A DNA stretch of 64,000 nt. Origin: Plantactinospora endophytica (lineage in GTDB: Bacteria; Actinomycetota; Actinomycetes; Mycobacteriales; Micromonosporaceae). The notes under the pieces were generated by a model, which did not search any database, had not been told where the DNA came from, and saw only the letters and a list, made by a program, of their open reading frames with translations. Shown piece by piece: positions 44,099 through 52,393 of the stretch. How positions within the stretch are numbered: position 1 is the first letter of the stretch; each line of letters starts with the position of its first letter. Made by a program: the position numbers and the translations under genes. The DNA is taken from contig NZ_BONW01000002.1 in the NCBI RefSeq assembly GCF_016862915.1, positions 248,001-312,000 of the forward strand, read 5' to 3'.

Positions 44099-44235
44099 CC
44101 CATCCGGCTTCCCGACCGAAAGTCCCACGTCAAGATCGCGCTGTTCCCGGGAAGATGCGGCCTCAGCGGCAGACGGAGGGGACTCTTACCGGGAAAGAGC
44201 GGCCGGCCCCTGCTGGCGGCCCGGTTGCCCGGTTG

Positions 44236-45660
44236 TCAGCGGGCGGCCGGAGGGTGGGTGAGCAGGGCCACCGTGAGACCTGGCACCGTCCAGGTGGTGT
44301 CGAGGCGGTACCGGGTGCGTAGCGGGTCTGCTCGGGTTTCGGGCAGGTGGGCCAGCGGATCGGCGTGTGCTCCCCAGCGCAGCAGCCAGAGTCGATCAGC
44401 CGTGGCCAGGCAGCGCTCGGGTTCGGAGCACTCGGTGGCCCAGAAGTCGGCGCGACCTACCTGGTCCTGGACGAGGAGCACGTCCCGGGGGCGGTCGGTC
44501 CGTAGGTAGTACGCGGTGGCCAGGTCGAGGAAGGCCCAGCCGTTCCGGGGCACGTAGACGATGCCGTCGCCCGGGCGCTGGTGGGCGGCGATGATGCGTA
44601 CCGCTGCCGGATAGTCGACCGGGGCGGTGCGCGGCCACTCGTGGGTGCGCCGTACCGCGGCCTGTTCGGGTACGCCGAGCAGGGCGGTGAGCAGCACGAT
44701 CGCCAGGGCGGCGGCAAGCCGGAGCGGGGCGAGGGTGGCGGCGGCGAGCAGGCAGCCGAACGGGACGACGAAGAGCAGGTAGCGGGGTACGAAGAGCGGC
44801 GTGAACTGGCCGGCGGCGAAGAGCAGCAGTGCCGGCAGCAGCACGGTCAGGCCGACCAGCACACCCCGGCGTCCCCGGGTGGCGACCGCGACGGCGGCGA
44901 GCCCGACCAGCAGTCCGCCGACCACGCCGGCCTGCACCACGCTGCCGGGCAACCCGAGCAGGTCGCCGACCCCGGGCCGGCCCACCCAGTCGAGTTGCCG
45001 GCCCTGCTGGCTCCGGCCGAGCACCGCCAGTGGCGCCAGCACCAGTCCGGCCACGGCCACGGCGACCAGCCACGGCAGCCGTACCCGATCGCGGCGCGCG
45101 AGCAGGACGGCGAGTGCGTGCCCCACGACCAGGCTGACCGCGAACAGGTTGGCCAGGCCCAGCCCGGCGACCGCCGCCGCGTAGCCGGCCCAGCGCGGCG
45201 ACGCCGGCCGGTCCACGGCCCGGCACAGCAGCAGCGTGGCCAGCACCGCGAGCAGGGTGACCAACGCGTACGGGCGGGCCTCCTGGCCGTACCGGGAGGT
45301 GCTCGGCAGCACCGCGAAGAGCAGCCCGGCGAGCAGCCCGGCCCGGCGGCCGAAGAGCCGCGCGCCGAGCAGGGTGGTAAGCGCGGCGGCTCCGGCCATG
45401 GCGAGTGCGGACGGCAGCCGCAGCGCGACGACGGAGTCCCCGGCGACCGCGATCCAGCCGTGCATCAGCAGGTAGTACGGTCCGCTGACCGCGTCGATGG
45501 TGCCGACCAGCCGGAACAGGTCGCCGAGCGGGCGGGAGGCGGCGCTCCAGGTCGCCAGCTCGTCGCGCCAGAGCGGGGCGTGGTCGAGTCGCACGGCGGT
45601 GACGAGGAGGGTGGCCAGGGCCGGCCAGAGCCAGCTCGCCCGGCGGAACCGATCCGGCAG
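44236..45660 (-). CDS. GT39-like membrane mannosyltransferase, start uncertain
   Basis: The protein is a polytopic GT-C glycosyltransferase. It has a first-loop Asp region (LDHAPLWRDELATWSAA), YYLLMHGWIAVAGDS and about ten helices, ending in a short soluble domain. Such enzymes use polyprenyl-phosphate sugars at the outer membrane face. The first canonical in-frame codon is GTG 45594, yet the typical first helix (WLWPALATLLVTAV) is encoded upstream of it. Starting at CTG 45660 would include it, but no ribosome site is seen; a frameshift after ATG 45726 is the other explanation. It is divergent from the sulfur operon. Confidence 0.7.
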   Translation of the reverse strand: MPDRFRRASWLWPALATLLVTAVRLDHAPLWRDELATWSAASRPLGDLFRLVGTIDAVSGPYYLLMHGWIAVAGDSVVALRLPSALAMAGAAALTTLLGARLFGRRAGLLAGLLFAVLPSTSRYGQEARPYALVTLLAVLATLLLCRAVDRPASPRWAGYAAAVAGLGLANLFAVSLVVGHALAVLLARRDRVRLPWLVAVAVAGLVLAPLAVLGRSQQGRQLDWVGRPGVGDLLGLPGSVVQAGVVGGLLVGLAAVAVATRGRRGVLVGLTVLLPALLLFAAGQFTPLFVPRYLLFVVPFGCLLAAATLAPLRLAAALAIVLLTALLGVPEQAAVRRTHEWPRTAPVDYPAAVRIIAAHQRPGDGIVYVPRNGWAFLDLATAYYLRTDRPRDVLLVQDQVGRADFWATECSEPERCLATADRLWLLRWGAHADPLAHLPETRADPLRTRYRLDTTWTVPGLTVALLTHPPAAR

Positions 45661-45827
45661 GACGATCCGGCGGGCAGGTCGGGAGGAACCGTGTTCTATG
45701 CCGGATGAGGTGCTATCTGTCGCATTAGTTCCAATATCCGGAATCGTAGCGTGAAGCTGGCCACAGTGGGTCCGGCAGGCGGGATCGGATCGCGCGACTG
45801 TGGTTCGCCGGTTAACGGTGTGGCAAC

Positions 45828-45935
45828 ATGACGGGTATGACCGCCGCCGTGCGCCGCTTCGCGAGGCCGGGATTCACCTCCCGCCGCCACGTGGACTACG
45901 GCCGCGTACGCAGCGCGATCTGTCCGGCCCACTGA
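45828..45935 (+). CDS. Putative cysteine-attenuation leader peptide
   Basis: The 35-residue ORF reads MTGMTAAVRRFARPGFTSRR, then HVDYGRVRSAICPAH and stop. It matches the actinobacterial sulfur-gene leader peptides with RRHVD...R...SA-C near the end. It sits 147 nt before sirA. Ribosome stalling at the late Cys codon when Cys-tRNA is low would alter folding of the downstream mRNA and raise sulfite-reductase expression. A second ATG at 45837 could also start it. The assignment rests on motif and position. Confidence 0.75.
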   Translation: MTGMTAAVRRFARPGFTSRRHVDYGRVRSAICPAH

Positions 45936-46012
45936 CGCCACCCGGACCGTTCCGTCCCGGGCGTGCAGCGCGCCGGCCCCCTCCGACACCGTCTCGCCGA
46001 CACCGTCGTGTC

Positions 46013-46028
46013 CGGCCCGCGAGGGCCG
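46013..46028 (+). promoter_or_regulatory. Hairpin in sirA leader
   Basis: CGGCCC-GCGA-GGGCCG is a stable 6-bp stem with a GCGA tetraloop, between the leader-peptide stop and the sirA ribosome site. It is a candidate element of the attenuation mechanism. Confidence 0.35.
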
Positions 46029-46082
46029 AGTGCCGTCGCCTGCGCGTCCACCGAGCCACACCGATCAACGGAGGACGCCGCC

Positions 46083-47819
46083 ATGGCGGTCAGCGACACC
46101 CCCGCCCGACCCGACGCCACCAGCGCACCGGCGGGCACCGGCGCACGCGCGGCCCGACCGGCCCGTCGTCCGCGCGGCGAGGGGCAGTGGGCGCTCGGGC
46201 ACCGGGAGCCGCTCAACCCCAACGAGCGGACCAAGAAGGACGACAACCCGCTGAACGTACGGGCCCGGATCGAGAACATCTACGCGCACCGGGGCTTCGC
46301 CTCGATCGACCCCGCCGACCTGCGCGGGCGGTTCCGCTGGTGGGGGCTCTACACCCAGCGCAAGGCCGGGATCGACGGCGGGCGTACCGCCGTGCTGGAG
46401 CCGGAGGAGCTGGAAGACGAGTACTTCATGCTCCGGGTCCGGATCGACGGCGGCCAGCTCAGCCTGGAGCAGCTCCGGACGATCGCCGACATCTCACAGC
46501 GGTACGCCCGGGACACCGCCGACATCACCGACCGGCAGAACATCCAACTGCACTGGATCCGGGTCGAGGACATGCCGGAGATCTGGCGCCGGCTGGAGGC
46601 GGTCGGCCTACAGACCACCGAGGCGTGCGGCGACTGCCCCCGGATCGTGCTCGGCAGCCCGGTCGCCGGAGTGGCCGAGGACGAGAGGCTCGACCCGACC
46701 CCGGCGATCGACGAGATCGTCCGCCGCTACGTCGGCGACCCGCAGTACTCCAACCTGCCGCGCAAGTTCAAGTCCTCGATCTCCTGGCTGGCCGACACGC
46801 CGTACGAGGTCAACGACATCTCCTTCCTCGGCGTCGAACACCCCGAGCACGGCCTCGGCTTCGACCTCTGGGTCGGCGGCGGCCTGAGCACCAACCCGAT
46901 GCTGGCGCAGCGGCTCGGCGTCTGGGTGCCGCTGGACGAGGTACCGGACGTCTGGGCCGGCGTCGTCGGGATCTTCCGCGACTACGGCTACCGCCGGCTG
47001 CGGCACCGGGCCCGGCTCAAGTTCCTGGTCGCGGACTGGGGTGTGGCGAAGTTCCGCGAGGTGCTGGAGAAGGAATACCTGGGCCGGGGCCTGCTGGACG
47101 GGCCGGCGCCGGAGCTGCCGGCGAAGCCGATCGACCACATCGGAGTGCACCGGCAGCGGGACGGGCGCAACTACGTTGGCGCCGCCCCGGTGGTCGGCCG
47201 GGTCTCCGGCACCCAGCTCGCCGAACTGGCCGACGCCGCCGCCGAGCACGGCAGCGGCCGGGTGAGCCTCACGCCGTACCAGAAACTGCTGGTCCTGGAC
47301 GTGCCGCCGGAGCGGACCGACTCGCTGGTTTCGGCACTGCGCCGGATCGGCCTGGAGGCGTTCCCGTCGGTCTGGCGGCGCGACACCATGGCCTGCACCG
47401 GCCTCGAATACTGCAAGCTCGCCATCGTCGAGACCAAGGCCCGGGGCCAGGAGCTGGTGGCCCGGCTGGAGGAGCGGCTCGCCGGAGCCGACCTCGGCGA
47501 GGGGCTCAGCATCCACATCAACGGCTGCCCGAACGCCTGCGCCCGGACCCAGACCGCCGACATCGGCCTCAAGGGCCAGCTCGTGGTCGGGCCGGACGGG
47601 CGCCAGGTCGAGGGCTTCCAGGTGCACCTCGGCGGCGGCCTGGGCATGGCCCAGGGCCAGTCCGCCGGCTTCGGCCGCAAGCTGCGCGGCCTCAAGACCA
47701 CCGCCGCGGAGCTGCCCGAGTACGTCGAGCGGCTCACCCGCCGCTACCTGGACGGCCGCACCGAGGGCGAGAGTTTCGCGAACTGGGTGGTGCGGGTCGA
47801 CGAGGAGCAGCTGCGATGA
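46083..47819 (+). CDS. sirA: Ferredoxin-dependent sulfite reductase
   Basis: The 578-residue siroheme/[4Fe-4S] enzyme reduces sulfite to sulfide with six electrons from ferredoxin. Cluster ligands are in TMACTGLEYCKLA (Cys-x5-Cys) and INGCPNACAR (Cys-x3-Cys). Two ferrodoxin-like halves are visible (ADITDRQNIQLHWI; RVSLTPYQKLLVLD). A Tyr in GLYTQRKAG and a Cys in ACGDCPR are candidates for the Tyr-Cys crosslink known in M. tuberculosis SirA. GGAGG lies 8 nt before the ATG. It is the first enzyme gene of a four-gene coupled operon. Confidence 0.95.
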   Translation: MAVSDTPARPDATSAPAGTGARAARPARRPRGEGQWALGHREPLNPNERTKKDDNPLNVRARIENIYAHRGFASIDPADLRGRFRWWGLYTQRKAGIDGGRTAVLEPEELEDEYFMLRVRIDGGQLSLEQLRTIADISQRYARDTADITDRQNIQLHWIRVEDMPEIWRRLEAVGLQTTEACGDCPRIVLGSPVAGVAEDERLDPTPAIDEIVRRYVGDPQYSNLPRKFKSSISWLADTPYEVNDISFLGVEHPEHGLGFDLWVGGGLSTNPMLAQRLGVWVPLDEVPDVWAGVVGIFRDYGYRRLRHRARLKFLVADWGVAKFREVLEKEYLGRGLLDGPAPELPAKPIDHIGVHRQRDGRNYVGAAPVVGRVSGTQLAELADAAAEHGSGRVSLTPYQKLLVLDVPPERTDSLVSALRRIGLEAFPSVWRRDTMACTGLEYCKLAIVETKARGQELVARLEERLAGADLGEGLSIHINGCPNACARTQTADIGLKGQLVVGPDGRQVEGFQVHLGGGLGMAQGQSAGFGRKLRGLKTTAAELPEYVERLTRRYLDGRTEGESFANWVVRVDEEQLR

Positions 47820-47992
47820 GCGGCGAGACCCGGGCCGCACCGCTCTACTGCCCGTACTGCGGCGAGGAGGACCTGCGACCCAACGAGGCGTCGCACGGTG
47901 CCTGGGAGTGCCGGGCCTGCGCCCGGGTCTTCACGGTGAAGTTCACCGGCCTGCTCGCCACCGCACTCCCGACCGAAGGAGAGCACTCATGA
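47816..47992 (+). CDS. Small zinc-ribbon-like protein of the sulfite operon
   Basis: The 58-residue protein has two Cys-x2-Cys knuckles (YCPYCGEEDLRP and ECRACARVF) separated by 17 residues, a zinc-ribbon or rubredoxin-like pattern. Its ATG overlaps the sirA stop (ATGA), and its own stop overlaps cysH in the same way. The strict coupling suggests a stoichiometric accessory or electron-transfer role with SirA or CysH. Its function is not established. Confidence 0.85.
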   Translation: MSGETRAAPLYCPYCGEEDLRPNEASHGAWECRACARVFTVKFTGLLATALPTEGEHS

Positions 47993-48750
47993 GCCCCGTC
48001 GTCGCAGCCAATCTCGGGTTGGTCAAGCTCGGTCCGCAGGTGCCGGCCGGCCCGTCCCGGCGGGACCCGGACGAGCTGCGGGCGCTGGCCGAGGAGGCGA
48101 ACCGCGAGCTGGACGGCGCACCGGCCCAGGAGATCGTCCGCTGGGCGGCCGGCGAGTTCGGCGACCGGTTCTGCGTCACCAGCTCGATGGCGGACGCCGT
48201 ACTCGCGCACGTGGTGTCCCGGGTCGTGCCCGGGGTGGACGTGGTCTTCCTCGACACCGGCCTGCACTTCCCGGAGACCCTCCGGGTACGCGACGCGGTC
48301 GCCCGTACCCTGCCGGTCAACGTACGGTCCATCCGTCCTCGGCAGACGGTCGGCCAGCAGGACGGCGAGTACGGCCCCCGGCTCTTCAACCGGGCGCCGG
48401 ACGAGTGCTGCGCGCTGCGCAAGGTGGAGCCGCTGGAGCGGGCGCTGGCCGACTACGACGCCTGGGCGGCCGGACTGCGCCGGGACGAGTCGCCGACCCG
48501 GGCCAACACTCCGGTGGTCGGCTTCGACCCGCGACGGGGCAAGGTCAAGGTGAACCCGATCGCCGCCTGGACCCAGGCCGAGGTCGACGCGTACATCTCC
48601 CGCTGGAACGTGCCGGTCAACGAGCTGTTCCGGCAGGGCTACACCTCGATCGGCTGCTGGCCGTGCACCCGGCGCACCAAGGCCGGCGAGGACCCCCGGG
48701 CCGGCCGGTGGGCCATGTTCGAGAAGACCGAGTGCGGCCTGCACGTGTGA
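47989..48750 (+). CDS. cysH: Adenylylsulfate (APS) reductase CysH
   Basis: The 253-residue protein reduces activated sulfate to sulfite. The CC pair (DECCALRKVEPL) and CWPC (GCWPCTRRTKAGED) ligate a [4Fe-4S] cluster, marking it as an APS rather than PAPS reductase. The C-terminal ECGLH holds the catalytic Cys. Other motifs are FCVTSSMADAVLAH and FLDTGLHFPET. It is coupled to genes on both sides. No cysDN genes are in the window, so APS must come from enzymes encoded elsewhere. Confidence 0.95.
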   Translation: MSPVVAANLGLVKLGPQVPAGPSRRDPDELRALAEEANRELDGAPAQEIVRWAAGEFGDRFCVTSSMADAVLAHVVSRVVPGVDVVFLDTGLHFPETLRVRDAVARTLPVNVRSIRPRQTVGQQDGEYGPRLFNRAPDECCALRKVEPLERALADYDAWAAGLRRDESPTRANTPVVGFDPRRGKVKVNPIAAWTQAEVDAYISRWNVPVNELFRQGYTSIGCWPCTRRTKAGEDPRAGRWAMFEKTECGLHV

Positions 48751-49682
48751 CCGGGAAGGGCGCCGGGCGGCAGCCGCTGCTGGTGGCCGGGCCAACGGGC
48801 AACGTCGAGCCGGGCGCCGCAGCGTCGGCGGCCGGGCTGGTCCCGGCCCCGGTGGTGCTGGTGGCACACGGCAGCGGTGATCCACGGGCCGCCCGCACGA
48901 CCGAGGCGCTGACCCGGGCCGTCGCGGCGGCCCGGCCGGGGCTGCTGGTCCGGGCCAGCTATCTCGACCACGGCCCGCCCCGCCCGGGCGCGGTACTGGC
49001 CGAGCTCGCGGCGGCGGGGCACCGGCAGGTCGTACTGGTGCCGCTGCTGCTCACCGCCGCGTACCACGGCCGGGTGGACATCCCCGGTGCCGTCGAGGCG
49101 GCCCGGGCGGCCGGGCTGCGCATTCCGGTACGGACCGCCGAGGTGCTCGGCCCGACGGCGGGAGGAGTCGACCCCCTGCTGCTGGCCGGGCTGCGGCGCC
49201 GGCTGGCCGAAGCGGTCGGTGCGGCGGCCCTGGACGGGGGAAGCGTGCCGGCTCCAGCCGTCGGTGGCGGCAGCGTGCCGGGTCCGGCGGTCGACGGCGG
49301 CGGACGTGTGCCGGGGTTGGCCGGCGGGATCGACGGGGTGGTGCTGGCCGCCGCCGGCACCCGGGACGCCGCCGCCCGGGAGACGGTCGTTCGGGCGGCT
49401 GAGGCGCTCGGTGCGGCCACGGGCCTGCCGACCCGGGTCGGGTACGCCTCTGCGGCCCCACCGACGGCCGGTACGGCAGTCCGCGCGCTCCGGGAGGCGG
49501 GTGCCCGACGGGTGGCGGTCGCCACGTACTTCCTGGCGCCGGGCCGGCTCTGCGAGTCGGCGCTGGCGTCGGCCCGGGAAGCCGGTGCGGTGGCTCTGGC
49601 GGCTCCGTTGGGCGATGCGCCGGAACTGGCCCGACTGGTGCTGGCCCGGGTGGACGCCGTACTCGCCGGTGACACGCCGTAG
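48747..49682 (+). CDS. Sirohydrochlorin ferrochelatase-like (CbiX) protein
   Basis: The 311-residue protein has two CbiX half-domains: VLVAHGSGDPRAARTTEALTRAV with LVPLLLTAAYHGRVDI, and VVLAAAGTRDAAARETVVRAA with VATYFLAPGRLCESALA. A Gly/Pro-rich repeat linker (GGSVPAPAVGGGSVPG) joins them. It probably inserts iron into sirohydrochlorin to make the siroheme used by SirA. The GTG start overlaps the cysH stop (GTGA). The order sirA-cysH-chelatase matches M. tuberculosis Rv2391-Rv2393. Confidence 0.9.
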   Translation: MTGKGAGRQPLLVAGPTGNVEPGAAASAAGLVPAPVVLVAHGSGDPRAARTTEALTRAVAAARPGLLVRASYLDHGPPRPGAVLAELAAAGHRQVVLVPLLLTAAYHGRVDIPGAVEAARAAGLRIPVRTAEVLGPTAGGVDPLLLAGLRRRLAEAVGAAALDGGSVPAPAVGGGSVPGPAVDGGGRVPGLAGGIDGVVLAAAGTRDAAARETVVRAAEALGAATGLPTRVGYASAAPPTAGTAVRALREAGARRVAVATYFLAPGRLCESALASAREAGAVALAAPLGDAPELARLVLARVDAVLAGDTP

Positions 49683-49970
49683 TCCTGACGGTGACACATG
49701 TCGATGACGCATGATGACCGAGCGTAGTTGCCGACTGCGGAGCGTCATCGTACGGCGATGAACTCCTTCGGCCTCGGTTTCGGCCGGTGTCCGATGCGTC
49801 TCCCCGAGTCGGGTAATCGAGGGTGGAATCGCGGTCGGTGGGTGCGAAATCACTTCGGGTTCGGTGTCGGGGAATTGATCAGCGGAATGTCGTCGATCCA
49901 CTATCCATCGTCACCACAACAGCAGAACGCGTTCCCGGAACAACGGAACGTGTTAGCCCGGAACGGCAGA

Positions 49971-49999
49971 ACGCCCCGGGGGTACGAGCCCCGGGGCGT
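49971..49999. terminator. Terminator after whiB1
   Basis: A perfect 11-bp stem (49971-49981 with 49989-49999) with a 7-nt loop lies 20 nt past the whiB1 stop on the minus strand. The rest of the spacer from 49683 holds only a weak dyad (49926-49954) and no gene. Confidence 0.7.
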
Positions 50000-50019
50000 C
50001 CGATGTGTCGTGTGGTCGG

Positions 50020-50277
50020 TCAGGCAGAGTGAGCGCGCAGGACCCGAAGGCCACCACGGCGCTTGACGGCGCGCCGTTCTTCTTCGCTCATTCCGCCCCA
50101 GACTCCGGCGTCCTGACCGGATTCGAGTGCCCACTGCAGGCACTCGTCGGTCACGGAGCAACGCCGGCAGACGGCCTTGGCCTGCTCGACCTGCAGGACT
50201 GCCGGCCCGGACGTTCCGATCGGAAAGAACAGCTCCGGGTCCTCGTCGCGGCAGGCAGCATGGTGGCGCCAGTCCAT
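50020..50277 (-). CDS. whiB1: WhiB1/WblE essential iron-sulfur regulator
   Basis: The 85-residue protein has the WhiB1/WblE sequence: MDWRHHAACRDEDPELFFP, AVCRRCSVTDECLQWALESG, GVWGGMSEEERRAVKRR. Four Cys hold an NO-sensitive [4Fe-4S] cluster, and the protein binds the principal sigma factor. AGGAG lies 8 nt before the ATG. The 430-nt upstream spacer holds two CRP-like sites (50481-50496 and 50541-50556). The gene lies near pdtaS, as in M. tuberculosis (Rv3219/Rv3220c). Confidence 0.95.
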   Translation of the reverse strand: MDWRHHAACRDEDPELFFPIGTSGPAVLQVEQAKAVCRRCSVTDECLQWALESGQDAGVWGGMSEEERRAVKRRGGLRVLRAHSA

Positions 50278-50480
50278 GGCGGCAACACTCCTCAATCTGG
50301 GTGGGCGGCAGTGCTTCGTGCGTTCGTGGATCTTTTCTATATGCGTCCGCGGTGCCGATCGCGACGGTGTGCAGCCCCGTCCGTTCGACAGCGCGAGAGC
50401 AGGCTTTGTGTTGTGGGACCCACGTGGCGTCGATCGTTGTCGAACGCGCTCACGCAATGTCCCGGTAACTCAAGTTCGCT

Positions 50481-50496
50481 TGTGAATACTTTCACG
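50481..50496. promoter_or_regulatory. CRP-like site A upstream of whiB1
   Basis: TGTGA-ATACTT-TCACG is a perfect GTGA-N6-TCAC palindrome in an AT-rich context, flanked by an outer AGTTCG/CGAACT dyad. It lies about 205 nt before the whiB1 start. Confidence 0.65.
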
Positions 50497-50540
50497 AACT
50501 CCCGCGATGTCAAGGGTAGCGCCCGGAAAAACTCTGGGCA

Positions 50541-50556
50541 GGTGAGACAGGTCACG
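50541..50556. promoter_or_regulatory. CRP-like site B upstream of whiB1
   Basis: GGTGA-GACAGG-TCACG again matches GTGA-N6-TCAC perfectly. Its centre is exactly 60 nt from that of site A. The rest of the 430-nt spacer (50278-50706) shows only an AT-rich stretch near 50610-50625 and no gene. Confidence 0.6.
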
Positions 50557-50706
50557 GCCCATATGTCCGGATTTCCACTCTCGTCGACACCCGGTGCGCC
50601 ACAGCCGAGAATCAATATAGTACAGTCCGGCCGACATTGCTGGCATTTCCGGCACCGCCCTCACGAGATGCTGTAGAGGTTCGCTACCGCTCGCTGTACC
50701 CCAGGC

Positions 50707-51657
50707 TCAGCAGATTACTCGCAGTGCGGCCGGGACGGACGTGAATCGGACTTTGTTCCGCTCACCCAGGTAGTCGCCGTCCAGTTGGAACGCCTGCGGC
50801 TGCTCGGCGACCAGGGTGAACTCGTCGAGGTCGTGTAACCGCAGGATCTGCCGGCCGCGGGGGTCCGGCCGCCGGGACAGACTCTGGCTGACCATCCTGG
50901 TGGTGCTCTGCACCCGTAGCCGGCGTAGCGCGAGTACGTCCAGACCCAGGTCGAACGAGGCGTCCGGGTTCGGGTTGACCTCGCGGTCCCCGACGTACGT
51001 CCACGGCGCGGTGTTCTGGATGACCACCGTGGCCAGCTCACCGTCGGTGGTCTCGCCCGGCCGCTCCAGACGGATCGCCGGATGCCGCCGCTCGGCGCCC
51101 ACGAGGTACTGGCTGACGATCGACCGCAGGTACAGGCTCGGCGTGGAGACCCGGCCCCGGCGGCGGGCCCGCTCCACCCGATGGATCACCGCCGCGTCCA
51201 TGCCCAGCCCGGCGCAGAAGGTGAAGTACCGGTCGTCGGCGAGCCCGAGGCCGATGGTGCGGGCCCGCCCCACCCGGAGCGCCTCGAGGATCATGCTGGT
51301 CGCCTCCGGCCACTCCCGGGGCAGACCCAGCGCCCGGGCGAACACGTTTGTCGACCCGCCCGGCACGGCCGCGAGCGCGGGCAGCCGTTCGGCCGGCGGT
51401 CGATCCCCGACGCCGCCCGACGGACCGGCGGTCATCAGCCCGTTGACCACCTCGTTGACGGTGCCGTCGCCGCCGAGGGTGACCACCAGGTCGACGCCCT
51501 GCCGGGCGGCCGTCCGAGCCAGCGCGACCGCGTGTCCCCGGCGCCGGGTGTACTCCACGGTGAGATCCACCTCGCTGCGGAGCGCGCGGAGGAGTACGTC
51601 CCGGCCCCGGCCCGTCGTGGTGGTGGCCTTGGGATTGACCACCAGGATGGCCCGCAT
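50707..51657 (-). CDS. Diacylglycerol/lipid kinase family protein
   Basis: The 316-residue protein has the DAGK catalytic-domain motifs MRAILVVNPKATTT, the nucleotide-binding VVTLGGDGTVNEVVNGL (about residues 57-73) and AVPGGSTNVFARALGLP (about 95-111). The C-terminal domain ends with FQLDGDYLGERNKVRFTSVPAALRVI. It would phosphorylate a lipid alcohol at the membrane. It is upstream of whiB1 on the same strand but separated by 430 nt with CRP-like sites, so it is probably a separate unit. Confidence 0.9.
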   Translation of the reverse strand: MRAILVVNPKATTTTGRGRDVLLRALRSEVDLTVEYTRRRGHAVALARTAARQGVDLVVTLGGDGTVNEVVNGLMTAGPSGGVGDRPPAERLPALAAVPGGSTNVFARALGLPREWPEATSMILEALRVGRARTIGLGLADDRYFTFCAGLGMDAAVIHRVERARRRGRVSTPSLYLRSIVSQYLVGAERRHPAIRLERPGETTDGELATVVIQNTAPWTYVGDREVNPNPDASFDLGLDVLALRRLRVQSTTRMVSQSLSRRPDPRGRQILRLHDLDEFTLVAEQPQAFQLDGDYLGERNKVRFTSVPAALRVIC

Positions 51658-51699
51658 GGGCGGCACTGTACCGCGAGCCACCGGGGTATCGTGGCGGCC

Positions 51700-52104
51700 G
51701 TGACAACGGACCCCGAACCGGCACCCGGCCCACTGCGCTGGGCGGTGTGGCTGCTCCGCGCCGAGGGGATCGGGCTGGCCCTGCTGACGCTCTTCCTGGT
51801 CTACGAACTGTTCACCGCGACCGCGACCGATCTGCTCTCCGCACTCCTGGTCACCGTCTTCGCGGCGGGCGGCGCGGTGCTGCTCTGGGCGATCGGCACC
51901 GCACTCGGCCGACGCCGCTCGGCGGCCCGTGCCCCGGCCATCGTGTTGCAGCTCATGCTGCTGCCGGTCGGCTACTACATGATCGTCGGCGGGCTGGCCT
52001 GGCTGGGCGGGCCGCTGATCGCACTCGGTCTGCTGGTCGTCGGCCTGCTGATCAGTACGGCGACCAACCGGGCGCTCGGCTTCGACACCGAACGGGCGGC
52101 CTGA
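51700..52104 (+). CDS. Small four-helix membrane protein, unknown
   Basis: The 134-residue protein has four predicted membrane helices (about 17-38, 44-66, 76-95, 98-118) and short charged ends. GTG 51700 is supported by TATCGT at 51687-51692 exactly 7 nt upstream, a leaderless layout. No family is recognised. It is divergent from the lipid-kinase gene with only 42 nt between starts, so the promoters overlap. Confidence 0.7.
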   Translation: MTTDPEPAPGPLRWAVWLLRAEGIGLALLTLFLVYELFTATATDLLSALLVTVFAAGGAVLLWAIGTALGRRRSAARAPAIVLQLMLLPVGYYMIVGGLAWLGGPLIALGLLVVGLLISTATNRALGFDTERAA

Positions 52105-52341
52105 CGGCTGCCGGTGCGCGAGGCTGACCGGACGGCTGTAGCGCGCAAGCGGAATGGTGAGTGACGCGGCCGCCGGCCCGGAGGGTGCGCGTGGATGACC
52201 TGACGGCTGTAGCGGCCCACCGATCCGCGGGCTTCGACTGGTTCTGACGCGGGCCGGCGAGCGACAAGGCGACTCGACGGCGCCGGAGGCCACGGTCGGC
52301 TCGACGGCTGTCGGTTGGCTCGACGGCTGTCGCCGGAGGGT

Positions 52342-52393
52342 TCAGACCTCAGCGGCGCACCGGCGGCTCAGACCTCGGCGGCGCGCCGGGTGA
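52342..52393. repeat. 26-nt duplication of RsbW-like gene end
   Basis: TCAGACCTC begins units at 52342 and 52368. The second holds the true stop of the minus-strand gene; the first encodes R-C-A-A-E-V-stop against the gene's R-R-A-A-E-V-stop. The preceding spacer from 52105 has further GACGGCTGT repeats and no gene. Confidence 0.88.

Noticed and set aside
49758-50066. Small plus-strand ORF after the chelatase gene
   Set aside because: It has no ribosome site or known motif and overlaps whiB1 and its terminator antisense.
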